In this document: in pieces, positions 13,301-23,679 of the stretch | Position numbering within the stretch: position 1 is the stretch's first letter | Layout of the letters: each line of letters opens with the position of its first letter | Origin: Turbatrix aceti | Lineage: Eukaryota > Nematoda > Chromadorea > Rhabditida > Panagrolaimidae | DNA length: 64,000 bases | Assembly: GCA_963969345.1 (NCBI GenBank) | Contig: OZ017769.1 | Location: forward strand, 11,349,725-11,413,724 | Direction of reading: 5' to 3' | The notes under the pieces: generated by a model | The model's database searches: none | Told to the model about the DNA's origin: nothing | Seen by the model: the letters and a program-made list of their open reading frames with translations, nothing else | Translations under genes and position numbers: made by a program

Positions 13301-14936
13301 AAGACGGTTGAAAAATCGAGAACGATCGATTTACACACCTGGATCCCCGTTTTTAACTGTAGCATAACAATCGTGTACGAGGTGTAAAAAATTCAAAGCC
13401 ATGATCCGACGATTGAAATTAGCCTCTGGAATTAGGCAACCAAAAAGAAATTCGTGCAGAAATTTCAAAAAATCAACGTAGTACTTGATAAGAACGGTAG
13501 CAGGTGATTTTTCATCGACGACAAAATTATCAAAGCCATTGAGTGTGGAGTCGAGAAAATCCCTCAACGAGTCATCCTGTGGATCTTGCCTGGCAAGCTG
13601 CTTTTTGATAACCTTGTAGCTCTCCCTCAGCCTGGTCATGAGACACTTGAACTCAAACACAACAAGTGCCCGAGTCGCTGGAGACTGTTCGGTGATGTTT
13701 GACGCGATAAAAACCTTTGCCAGTGCCAACTCGTCAATTGAAAACGGCAGTGTGATTCGGGGATTTTGGCACAGCAGATGCCAGGCCAGAAGTCGTAATT
13801 CGGTATTTCGACCGAGAAGAACCTTGGCAAGAATTTTGATAGACACACAATCCCTCCAGTTGGTAATTGCCGTAACATATGGATTGAATACCATAAATCT
13901 GGCAACCGAAAGCACACTTTCCAATACTCGTTCGGATTTTTCGACGTCGTTGGAGAGTTGCTCGTCTTGAAGGCCTAAAAACGGCTACGGTAAAAACCGG
14001 ACTTTGAATCGCAAATCAAAACATACTGAGCAAATCCGTGAACTCATGTACTATAGCACCGCGCAATTCGACGGATTTAAACATTTTGGGAAATAACTTT
14101 GTCTGGATAGCCCGTCTAGAATCGCAATTTCCGGTAAGAACTACACGTTTGACGTTCGGCATGTGAGGTCCAAGAGTGCGAGTAGCAGTGACCAGCTTGG
14201 CTGCATGGAAGACAATCAGGTCTGTCAACTGAATTAGATGGTAAGAAAAATACATGAAACGGCAAAAAAAAGAAAACCTACCGCTGCATTGACCTGAGAA
14301 TTACCAATTTGATCGTAAACATTGATCCATGAAATGTCGTCGTCGAATATGTCATTTGTAGTCCACCGCATTACTGCAATCTGAAAGAGTACCATAGAAC
14401 AATCAGGTTCTGAGTTAATAAAAACTGACCAAACAGCGTATGGAATATTTAGTCAATCGGGCAAGCAGAATCTCCTTGATAACTTCGCGCACAGCATCCA
14501 AAGCAGAACCTTCTTGCACAGCCAGGGTTTGAACAAAGTTTTCAAAAGCAAAGACAACCGAATGACAGACAAACGGCACATCGTAGTGAAGATAACGGTT
14601 TGTGAAAGTCAAAAAGTCGGTGATTATGCCATTGACAGTCCCGTAAGAAAGATCAGTCTCATCGCTGAAAAAAATATCGTAATTTCAATTGTACCGTAAA
14701 CCCTACCTAAAAATGACAGTAAGTCTTTTGACAGCAATGACAAGATCCAGTAACCGTTGAGGAGGCAGCTGACCGGACGCATTGAGTTCGCCGAGAATGC
14801 TACGAAAGACAAAGCCACCGACAAAAGACGGACTGTGCTGGAGACAGCATTGATCCTTCCACGCTGGCTGAATTCGTTGATTCAGGAAAGTAACCGAATC
14901 CTTGACATCGTATTGCTCACACAACTTCGAGATCAT
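10333..14936 (-). CDS. THADA: THADA / Trm732-like HEAT-repeat protein (DUF2428)
   Basis: In yeast and man, Trm732/THADA is the partner of the Trm7/FTSJ1 methyltransferase for 2'-O-methylation of tRNA position 32; THADA has also been linked to calcium pumping and energy storage. About ten exons encode alpha-helical repeats. Diagnostic segments are ELRLLAWHLLCQNPRI...SPATRALVVFEFKCLM (13,924-13,331 exon), typical of THADA, and CRTRRSAGLPLMICALL (near 12,225), the most conserved stretch of DUF2428. GGLLVHITPSNTPEFSL and the final helices (10,896-10,333) follow. Exons lie at about 14.9-14.7, 14.66-14.43, 14.38-14.28, 14.26-14.03, 13.97-13.34, 13.28-12.88, 12.82-12.58, 12.52-12.10, 12.03-10.96 and 10.90-10.33 kb. 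The 5' end is uncertain: the ATG at 14,936 (MISKLCEQYD) is the first usable one found, and a further upstream exon is possible. About 1,400 aa, shorter than human THADA. Confidence 0.85.
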
Positions 14937-15150
14937 GACAAGTTTGGTCCTACAAAACTCGTAAAAAATCCTAAAACGAGAATATTTTGCCGTATAATTG
15001 TCAACGAAGACACTTTGCCAATTCAAAACGAGTTACTTTTTTTATTTGTTGACGAATGGCACGTAAGCTACAGATACGATTGTTGTATTCCGTGATTTTG
15101 GAGCCGTTTTTACTATTTGTGTTATTTTCTGTGTTTTGAAAAGGTGCAAT
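14937..15150. promoter_or_regulatory. Compact divergent promoter between THADA and the 15,151 gene
   Basis: About 214 bp separate the proposed starts of two oppositely transcribed genes, so the promoters must be shared or interleaved. An acceptor-like TTTTGTAG on the minus strand just upstream of the THADA ATG could be a trans-splice site. No TATA box was recognised. Confidence 0.4.
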
Positions 15151-18100
15151 ATGTCTGCGAACAACAATGCTGAATTGCGGTCTGTCGGAGGCTCCGTTTT
15201 AATAGTCATTAACTTCCATACTGCTACGATACAACGATATGACGTTGGAACAAAGGATTTTTTTGAACAACGTATTGGCGTTTCATGTGAGTTTTATTCG
15301 AATCCATGATTTGGCATCCGTAGTGGTCAACTTGTGATTTCAGTGACACATCCGATTTGGAATACTCCAATGGCAGCTAACTATCCTACTTTTCTGCACG
15401 AAGCTTTTGAACTTGGCTTCTACCAGCCACCCGATCCGTTTTGCGACATTCCAGCTGCTTTGCAAGCTAATTATGTTGTATCCAAAAATTATCTACCGGA
15501 ACCCCTAATTTTTGGCGAAATTTGTGCATTTCTTGATGCAACGCACATATTTATTCCACATGACCTGACGAAGGTGCTACATGTGTTGATACTTGCTGAC
15601 TTTGAACATCCCTCGCTGCCCAGAATTTTCCACAACGCATTTGATGCCGATGATCACTACCGGATTCTCGAGGCACAAAAGCAGATCACATTTGTGTCAC
15701 CCTGCCAGCTCTGGCTTGCACCGTACTTTTTTGAGTGCGGATTTGGCGTTACGATACCCCAAGGAACGAGTGCGGTCATTTATCGTCAGATGCCCACTCG
15801 CGTCGATGCATTACGAGTCGAAAATCTCAATGGCAGGCTGTTAGTACGAAATGCCATTTACCGTTTTGTGTGTCATCTGCAAAAAGAACACGAAATTGAG
15901 GATTTCATTCGCACGATGTGCACAACACGCAATGGCAATCAATCGCTTGATATCAGGTTTATCATCGAGTCAAAACGTCGTCGTACGGAGGGCATTATAA
16001 CACGTATCATCGGCGACAACGCTGATATAAATTTTTTGCACTTTGATGAACGCCGTGCTGTACTGTGGAAACGGTTTTTGAGCTTTACAAATATCGATCT
16101 GGACGTTCTGGCAAAAAACGACGAAAGACAACTCCTCGAGGCACTCGAAGAAAACAGTACTCGCATGAAGCAGCCACGACTCCAGTCCTCCGGTGACGTT
16201 TTTGAATTTCCATTTTGCTTTGGGCAGTCGATTCATTCTGCTTTTCCTAACTTGGATCCGTTTTTTGAGACGTCGATCGATCCTTTGACGTGGAAAAAGT
16301 TTGTTAAGGTAAGTAAATATTAGTGCTAGAGCAAAGAAACTTAAAAAATAATTTAGGTTGCCAAAACATTGCCTCCAGAATGCCAGCCACGAGTCATCCG
16401 GGAAAAATGCACTTCCCCAATTGAAGACGAAGTCGACTCTGCCGAAGGCATGCCATCCAAGGAGTACGTCTGGAACGTTTGCGTCAATCAGGTCAAAAAA
16501 GAAAGCCAAAATGCCGTGAGTGCCAAAAAGCAGTGGCACGGCCTCCTGAGAGACATATTCCCAAAGCCCATTAAATCCGAAAATCCCGAAACGAAAGAAG
16601 ACAACGGTAGCATTTCGGAATCCGATGAAGCTGATTACGTCTTGATGGACGAGGTGACACAGGAAGATCGTGAGGACTACGAAATTAACCATCCAAATGA
16701 CATGGCGCGTGCTGAGAAAAATGCACATCCGTTTGACCCGGTTCCTGTCTGCGATCCGGAGAGCGGAATTCACGACAAACCAGCTTTCCCTCAACGAAAA
16801 CAGTCTGGCGAAGATGACTTATCCGACGATTTATGGCCGGTTTTTACGGGATGCAGTCTGGAAGACCGGATCAAGTTACTGTCACCGTCTTGTGTTCAAT
16901 CGTTTGAGGAACCTGAGCTCTGGAAAGTCTTCCCCGAAAAGCATACTGTAACTCCTGAAGAGGCAAAATTAATTATTGATAGTCGTGTCAAGACTCAAGG
17001 CGAACACGATAGCGCAGAAGATGTTGAGATGGAAATCCAATCATGCATTCGACGCCAGATTCTGTGGTTTACCTACTGGACTCGACGCAAAGTACCCTAT
17101 ACTCCAAAAAAGCCGGAGGGTTTCGCAACGAAACTCGCGAACTTGAAGAAACAAGTCGCTCTTCAACAGGCCCAGCCTCTTTGTTCGGCCCTTGATTCAG
17201 CGTCCAAAGATGAACTTGAAATCTACGATTTTCAAAACATGAGAATCATCTTGGAAGTCGACGAAGAATACCGAAGCAGTGCCAATACCGTTAACCAGCC
17301 CGATGAGAAGTTGTCAAAACCCGTGACGACCCCCAAGCGCCCTGGACGACCTCGAAAGTCAGCAATGACTTGTGAAACTATCCCAGAAGTACCTGAAGAA
17401 GAGGAATACCCCGAATCCAGCTACGAGTCGTTCCGAGGCGAAAAACGCCGTGCCACGTTCGTGCAGCAGGCCTACAACATGCACCTGAAAGAAGAATTCG
17501 AAGATGATGGCTACGCCGTGCCCCCGTTGAAGAAAAGGATACTTGCAAAGTTCCAGAACAACAACGTCGATGCCGACGACGAAGAGGAGGACGGCGATGA
17601 CGAGGAAGAAGAAGACTGCTCCTGGATCGAGGAACTCGAGGCGAATCCGAAGGCTCTGAGATGGGATACCATGGCGGAGCACTTTTATCCTCCCTGGAAG
17701 TATAAGCCGTCTACGATCGTAACCTCCAAGCTACATTACAAGAAGTCACGATACGGAAAGGAAGTTTTGTACCCCAGAATTGAAGCACCTGTCTTGGAGC
17801 ATCCCCTTAGGACAACTTTCCCAGAAATAACAAAACACGTCGATGCATGTGCCCAGAATGGCATGGAGGTCGACATGAAATTCGTAAGTTTTTTTTAAAC
17901 GCAAAAATGTAAAAAAATTACTAATGATTTTTTAAAGGTAAAATCAGCGTTCACGAAACAATACAATCAACATACTTCCCAGAAAACAAAACCAGACGAC
18001 GCAGAAGAACAAAAAATGGACGTAGGCAACAAAAAATCATCCCAGACAACGGTTGAAAAGAGGACAACTCGATCTAAGGCTAAAGCCTCGACTGGATCAC

Positions 18101-18240
18101 GAACAACGACGACTTCAAAATTCAAGAAAATTGATGACCACTTGCAATTAAATTTGAACGACGAAAAACAAGCTCAGACAATCACGTGGTATCGTGCACT
18201 CGATAATCTCAAAATGGAACGTGATGATCTCTATCCGTAA
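15151..18240 (+). CDS. Large acidic nuclear-type protein, possible divergent actin-related N-terminal fold, AT-hook
   Basis: Four exons: 15151-15286, 15344-16308, 16357-17883 and 17938-18240, 976 aa in frame, start MSANNNAELRSVGG. Not recognised with certainty. The first about 350 residues are globular. GGSVLIVINFHTATIQRYD near the start and YFFECGFGVTIPQGTSAVIY...VENLNGRLL resemble, loosely, the first strand and the second phosphate region of actin-related proteins, but the nucleotide glycines are mostly lost. The rest is charged and low in complexity. KRPGRPRK (about residue 690) is an AT-hook-like motif, acidic runs (DDEEEDGDDEEEEDC) lie near residue 775, and the tail is basic and Ser/Thr-rich (KRTTRSKAKAS). 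This suggests a chromatin or nuclear protein. A chromatin-remodeller ARP such as ARP5/ARP8 is one possibility; a lineage-specific protein is equally possible. Confidence 0.8.
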
Positions 18241-18610
18241 TTTATAAAACATTGTATATTTTGTGTAAATGATAAATGTAACGTCCCAAACAGATTTGTA
18301 AAAAAATGAAGCACGTGCGCGCAGAAATGGTCTCGGAGCGATTTTTTTTGGTTTTTATTTTTAGTTGCTCACGCAACATGCGTGTTCCTCTGCCTGCTTT
18401 TCTTACGTTTTATCGGTTGTACTTTGTTGCTACTTTTTTTGTCAGGTATATTGTTAACAGAAATATCTTGCTGCTTTTAGGCAAAAATATTGTGCTCACC
18501 AAAACTGTGCCGTCTTGTTTTCCGGGTGTTGATCGCAAGCGCGCTTGCTTTCGTCTCGTGATCATTTGCCGCGATAGTTGACTTGTTGTATTTTATCGAT
18601 TTTCAGAACC
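18241..18610. other. Intergenic / 5' region of COX5B
   Basis: 370 bp, T-rich. It ends in TATCGATTTTCAG immediately before the COX5B start (AACC ATG), an acceptor-like site that fits spliced-leader addition or a 5'-UTR intron. No coding signal. Confidence 0.45.
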
Positions 18611-19145
18611 ATGAGCAGCATTGCTTCACGTGTTGTCACGATTGCGCAGGTCGCCAACTGCCGTACCATGACGGCTGTGCTCTGCAAGCGCACTTTGGCC
18701 ACGGAAGCTAGTCCCGAAGACTATGGCTACTGTGAGTTATTTTGTCTTCTCTACGAACAGTGTGTTGCAATCCTGTTTTGTAGACCCCGATCCTCTTGAG
18801 CACGCCACGGGCCGTGAAAAGAAGATGCTGCTTGCCCGTCTCGCTGGTGACGATCGCTACGAACCGAAAGTGTACTACCGTGCTGAGGTTAGCACCCGCG
18901 AGAAGCCCAACCTCGTGCCTGCTCATTTTGATTTCCGCATTGTCGGCTGCATGTGTAAGTTCGAGGGGATATTGGCCGATCTGGGGATAATCCATTCAAA
19001 GCTTTTAAAACTACGGTACTTTGTGTTTTTAGGCGAGCCCGACAGTGGCCACGTCAACTTCTCGGTTGTTCGCAAGGGCCTGACTCAGCGTTGTGAATGC
19101 GGACACTGGTTCAAGGCCATCGATGCTGATCCTGAATCTGTCTAA
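18611..19145 (+). CDS. cox-5B: Cytochrome c oxidase subunit 5B, mitochondrial
   Basis: Nuclear-encoded structural subunit of respiratory complex IV, bound on the matrix side, with a structural zinc site. Three exons, 18611-18731, 18784-18954 and 19033-19145, give 134 aa. Residues 1 to about 32 form a presequence (MSSIASRVVTIAQ..., rich in R, S and A, free of acid). The body carries the family hallmarks DPLEHATGREKKMLLARL, DFRIVGCMC and RCECGHWFKAID. The four cysteines of the C-x-C and C-x-C pairs match the zinc ligands in the arrangement I recall for invertebrates (vertebrates have C-x-x-C in the second pair). Acceptor-like TTTTCAG lies 4 bp before the ATG. Confidence 0.95.
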
Positions 19146-19386
19146 AGCATTCGCGACACCTTTCATTCACCAGTTACGGTAGCAACAGCTGTGGCGCCAT
19201 TTAGATTGTGTGTATTTGTCTTTTGCCGAGTTTATTCATTCGCGGGAAGATCAACTCGGCAACGAGTAGGTTTTTCTGCATTTTAAACCGGAAACGATAA
19301 AACTGAGGTTTTATTTTTGGTCATGCGGAGGAATAAGACATGGTTTACGATGTAACGATTTTTGAAGCGTACGATACACATGTATG

Positions 19387-19905
19387 TTAGTGAGCCGCAT
19401 TGTAAGGCGGTATCGGGGTTGATCCCGCCGCCGTTTTGTTGGTTAGGCCACTGAACCAATTCTCAGCAGAATGAAATGCACTGTTCACGCTCTGGGCAAT
19501 CGAGGAATTCTTGATGCTGCTGACGAAGTTGGAACCAGCCTGGATGATTTGTGAAACAATACCGGTGTTGATAATGCTTGAAATTTCTTTGGTCAGAGCT
19601 GGTTCAAGTTGTTCGAGTGACAGGAAGATTTGCTTGCCTTCCGCCGGTAGAGCAGACATGCCCTGTGTGCCGTTGACAACAAGGTACGCCAACGCGTTGA
19701 AAAATTCATCCGTGGTATTGGCAGCCGTTAGGTTGACACGGGCGGATTCGAAGAAGCTGGCGAACGTCTGCGCCAGCTGTGCCGCTTCCACTTTGAGCTC
19801 GGCTAGCGTGACATTGACTGGGATTGGAGTGGACTCAATACCACTTCCGGCAACGGAGTAAAAACTGAAGAGAGCGATCACCAAAACGACTAGATGGGAA
19901 CGCAT
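19387..19905 (-). CDS. Small secreted glycoprotein, no family recognised
   Basis: Single exon, 172 aa, ATG at 19905. An N-terminal signal peptide is clear: MRSHLVVLVIALFSFYSVAGSG, cleavage probably after VAG or GSG. The mature part is alanine/serine-rich and helical-looking, has no cysteine, and contains several N-glycosylation sequons (NVT, NLT, NTT, NGT, NSS, NKT). It ends with a proline-containing tail (STPIPPYNAAH); the same STPIP motif also occurs just after the signal peptide. It resembles nematode secreted proteins in general form but I recognise no domain. It lies between COX5B (242 bp away, convergent) and eL18. Confidence 0.75.
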   Translation of the reverse strand: MRSHLVVLVIALFSFYSVAGSGIESTPIPVNVTLAELKVEAAQLAQTFASFFESARVNLTAANTTDEFFNALAYLVVNGTQGMSALPAEGKQIFLSLEQLEPALTKEISSIINTGIVSQIIQAGSNFVSSIKNSSIAQSVNSAFHSAENWFSGLTNKTAAGSTPIPPYNAAH

Positions 19906-20112
19906 GATAATCAGTCACTGGATAAGTTTCGCAAATCGGTCCCCCATAAATACGCTAACTCATGCACAGCACCAAGGTAAATCCCCTAAATCCATGTCAT
20001 AAACAATTACTTTTTATCGGCAATACGAAATCACATGTCAGCCCAAAAAAACAAACACAGCGGTTCCGACCACCAAAAACAACAATAAACCAAAGACGAG
20101 AAATAAGAGAGC

Positions 20113-20679
20113 TTATTTCTTGTAGCCACGAGACTTTCTGCGACCACGAGCGCGCTCGAACTTGCGGCCCTTGGACTGGATGAGCGGACGGCTGTGGCTG
20201 CCGGGAACACCAGGTGCCTTGCCAAAGTGCTTTTCGGCGACGCGAGCCTTGCGGGGTCCCTGGAGGAAGAGGGTGTTCTGACCTTTGGGGGCACGAAGAG
20301 CGAGCTGATCAAGCGTGATGACTTCGCCACCAGCCTTGACAATGCGAGCACGAGCGGTATGGGTCACTCCGAGAGCGGCGACCTTGATGGCCGGAATTTC
20401 GTAGATGCGCGAGTCATCCGTGATTTTGCCGACGACAACGACGAGCTTGTTGGAGTTTCCGGGCTTCTTCACGTTACGAACGACGCGAGCGATCGAGATA
20501 GCCGGGCGGTTGGTGTTCGAGAGAAGCAGACGGCGAAGCACAATCTGGTTGAACTTCTTGCCTGTCTTGCGAGCCAAATAGCGGTAAAGCTTGACGAGCA
20601 ATTGAAGATAAGGATTGGCGCTCTTGGGCTGACGACGGCGCACGACGCGATCGTTCTTATGGTTGATATCAACACCCAT
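20113..20679 (-). CDS. rpl-18: 60S ribosomal protein eL18 (RPL18)
   Basis: Structural protein of the large ribosomal subunit. Uninterrupted 188-aa frame starting [18 protein letters not shown], the expected N-terminus and full length of eL18. [44 protein letters not shown] and the basic tail ([12 protein letters not shown]) are family hallmarks. Codon use is GC-rich, as in highly expressed genes. An acceptor-like TTTTAG lies 6 bp before the ATG on the minus strand, a candidate trans-splice or 5'-UTR splice site. Confidence 0.97.
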   Translation of the reverse strand: MGVDINHKNDRVVRRRQPKSANPYLQLLVKLYRYLARKTGKKFNQIVLRRLLLSNTNRPAISIARVVRNVKKPGNSNKLVVVVGKITDDSRIYEIPAIKVAALGVTHTARARIVKAGGEVITLDQLALRAPKGQNTLFLQGPRKARVAEKHFGKAPGVPGSHSRPLIQSKGRKFERARGRRKSRGYKK

Positions 20680-21114
20680 CGTTACCTAAAACGAAGAAAG
20701 CAATTTATAGGATAGTCCACAGTTGTTTATATAAAATCAAGACACTCGCGCAACTACATATGTCAAAACCGAACGAAAAAACGCAAAGAACATTCTGAAA
20801 GAATCATTTTTAGCAGAAACAAAGTGAAATGACACAAATAACGGCAAAAACGAGGAAAATACGACAAAAATTGAACAAACGCAAGAATCGTCGAGCACGA
20901 GTAGGGAAGCCAACTTCCCCTGCTTTTTTCGCTACAAGAATAATTGACGCGCGCGCGCTAGGAAATTTCAGGTTTTGCAGGCTTTGTTTTTTTTTATGTC
21001 AGGCGGGAAGTAATTTTAGTTCTTTTTACTCACGATAATTATTTTTGTGAAAGGAAAATGTGAGTTACAGATGATATACGTGAGATAGCTAAGCATGGGA
21101 AATTTTATAGGTCG
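20680..21114. other. Intergenic, divergent promoters of eL18 and acylpeptidase
   Basis: About 435 bp. An open frame at 20,829-21,038 is basic, has no homology I can see, and is treated as chance. The right end has TTTTATAG directly before GTCG ATG, a candidate trans-splice acceptor for the peptidase gene. Confidence 0.4.
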
Positions 21115-23332
21115 ATGAGTATTCTGCGAGAGCGTTTTACTGCTTTGTGTCGAATCGGGACTCCTTCATTGGGCCGAATTGTGTCTGTTGATGACAAGGC
21201 AGTTACCGTGTATTCAGAATGGTCTCAACGGTCACCGGAGATGAAAAAAGCGATTACAAATAGCCAAGTTACGGTTGTTGATGCTGCACTGGCAAATGTG
21301 ATCGCTTCCCACCGGTCCCTTGTCGGCCTCAATGGGTTAGTGACGGTTTGGTTTCTTTTTTTGTGATTCTATTTTCTTGCAGTTCGGATTTTATTATTCG
21401 ATCACAGTCGTCGTCGAGTGACTTGGAACCAGTCGTGCTTTCCTTGGTTCAAATTGGTAACGATAAATTCGACGTTGTCCGACGCGAAGGCCCAAATCCT
21501 CTTTTCATCAATCTGACGAAAAAAAAAGCCCACGGTAAAATTCATCGTTTTGGCGATTTCGGCGGAGTGTTTTTGTCTCCGACCGGTCGATATCTGCTCT
21601 ACACGGCTGAAAAGAACTCCAGAGCTACGGAGTTTATTGACGCAGACGAGGATTCCAAAAATGTAGGCGATAAATTTCTTTGGAGAGAGCATTTTGGGGA
21701 AGCTCTATCTGACGTCATTGATCCCGTTATTTGTGTCCTGGAGCTTGAAACTGGAAACGTACAGGTGATCGATTGCTTGCCAAAACACCTTTTTCCTGTT
21801 CAGGTGGGTTTTTTAGTACGACCAAATAACGGTGAATAATTTGTGTTTTCAGAAAACTTTCACTCCGGATGAGACAGCAATCATCATCAGCGCCCTCGAA
21901 ACACCGGGTTACAAGTCTGCCAAGTGCTTCACGAGTAACAGGAACTTCACCATCGGCCGGGTGCTTCTTTCGGCCGATGATCCTTCTTTCACACCCATCG
22001 CAACCGGTGTTAGAGGAGTTGAAATGCTTCGCCACACCCCTGCCGGAGCACTTGTCATTTTTGGCCGTCGAACGCGTTCTCAGGCTCACCAGGGTGCCTA
22101 TGGGCTGTTCGAAGTCCTGAACAACGGCCAAGTAAGGGATACGGGGTCGGGCGACCACTTCCTGCCCGCGCTGGCCGACAGAAGTTTTACAACCAATGGG
22201 TCCGTTGTCTTTGGCGTGCTCTCGCAAGCGACATACGTGATAGTCGCTTTCGACTTCAAATCCAAGCAGGTGAAGCGGCTGTCACCGCCTGAGGTCTCGG
22301 ATACGCTGCTGGATGTCAAGGATAACTTGCTGCTTGTCGCGAGGTCGTCACCTACCCAGGCTCCTCAACTTGTTATTGGAAAAATCAATTCTGGGGGCAA
22401 ATGTGTAGGTTATTCGAGTTTTTGTTTGTTTAAATGCATTTTATCGAGTTTAGATCTCATGGCTTCCTCTGTCCGATTCCTCATTTTTCGTACCCCACTA
22501 CAAGGTCAACCACATAGGCGACTACTCGTTCCTTTTGCTACCTGACGAATCCAGAGTGTCAAAGCAGGCCCCATACCCTTTGGTCGTTCAGGTTCACGGC
22601 GGTCCACACGCTGCAGCGGTCAATGGCTTCCCAAAGAGAAGTACACAACTCTTGTTGGCGCTTGGAATTGCTGTTCTTCAAATGAACTATCCTGGATCGC
22701 TGGGATACACAGAAGAGTACGCTTTGGAGCTCGGCGGACATGTTGGAATCAAAGAAATCACCTTTATCGAGGATCTGATCGAAGATACGCTTGCCCAATT
22801 TAAAGACCTGCTGTCCAGTGATCGAATTGGGTTGCTGGGAAGTTCATTTGCCGGCATGGTCGTTACCCAGTTGGCAGGCAAGCACCCGAACAGGTTCAAA
22901 GTCGTTGCCGCGCACAATCCAGTACTCAATATTCGAAGTAAGGTTTAAATAGGTTATATTTTATTTATCGACTGATTCTTTTTAGCGATGTACGATGTCT
23001 CCGACGCTCCCGAATGGTGTACATACGAAGTCGGCAACGTAAACGATGATGACGACGACGTCCCTCTGACTCGGGAACTTCAATTGGAGATGCTCGAGAG
23101 ATCGGCTGTCACCTGGGCACCGTTCATCAAGGCCCCCTTCCTGCTCGCTGTTGGAGGCAAAGACCTATGCGTGCCTTCGCACTTTAGGCCACTCATCCGG
23201 GCGCTTCGAAGCAACAATGTGGAGTACAAGGTCCTCTATTATCCCGATTCAAACCATTTCCTAGGGGAAGTCGATGTAGAGATTGACCTGGCCCTCAACA
23301 CGGTTCTCTGGATTGAAAAATATCTTGTCTAA
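21115..23332 (+). CDS. apeh: Acylamino-acid-releasing enzyme (peptidase family S9C)
   Basis: Cytosolic serine peptidase that removes N-acylated residues from blocked peptides. Five exons: 21115-21335, 21383-21803, 21853-22404, 22454-22937 and 22986-23332, 674 aa. The N-terminal two thirds are a beta-propeller (for example GGVFLSPTGRYLLYTAEK, WREHFGE, LHRF-type blades). The C-terminal alpha/beta hydrolase contains LVVQVHGGPHA (oxyanion-hole HGGPH), MNYPGSLGYTEEYA, the nucleophile elbow GLLGSSFAGMV (Ser), the acid AVGGKDLCVP (Asp) and the His in YPDSNHFL. The catalytic triad is therefore complete. The elbow reads GSSFAG where many S9C enzymes have GGSHGG. Length is close to vertebrate APEH (about 730 aa). 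Confidence 0.93.
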
Positions 23333-23679
23333 TTAATTTGCAATGCAATTTTCTTGTACCTTGGAGGTTCATAAATTTATGCATTTTGGGTTAGGAACTG
23401 TTTTTTTTTTAATTTTTACGGATTTATGAATTAGTTACTACAGGATTTAGTTAGAAATAGCCTGTAGGCTCGTTTTATGCGGCTTATTGTTAGTCGTTGC
23501 CCCACTTTGCCTGAAAATTAAAAACTCGTGTGAATCTCGAACACGTCAAAAAAATAATAATGCAAATATGCGCCACAGAACTGACATCCGTGTAACGCTT
23601 TTTCCATCGTAGGCACAAGCAATAGTTAGCACAGCAGCAGTCAGCGCAATTGGAGTGACGGCAACGAAGTAGCGTCACC
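23333..23679. other. Intergenic, 3' UTR of peptidase gene and 5' region of 5'-nucleotidase gene
   Basis: 347 bp between two same-strand genes. T-rich near 23,400. No coding feature. The distance is compatible with, but does not prove, a shared operon transcript. Confidence 0.35.
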
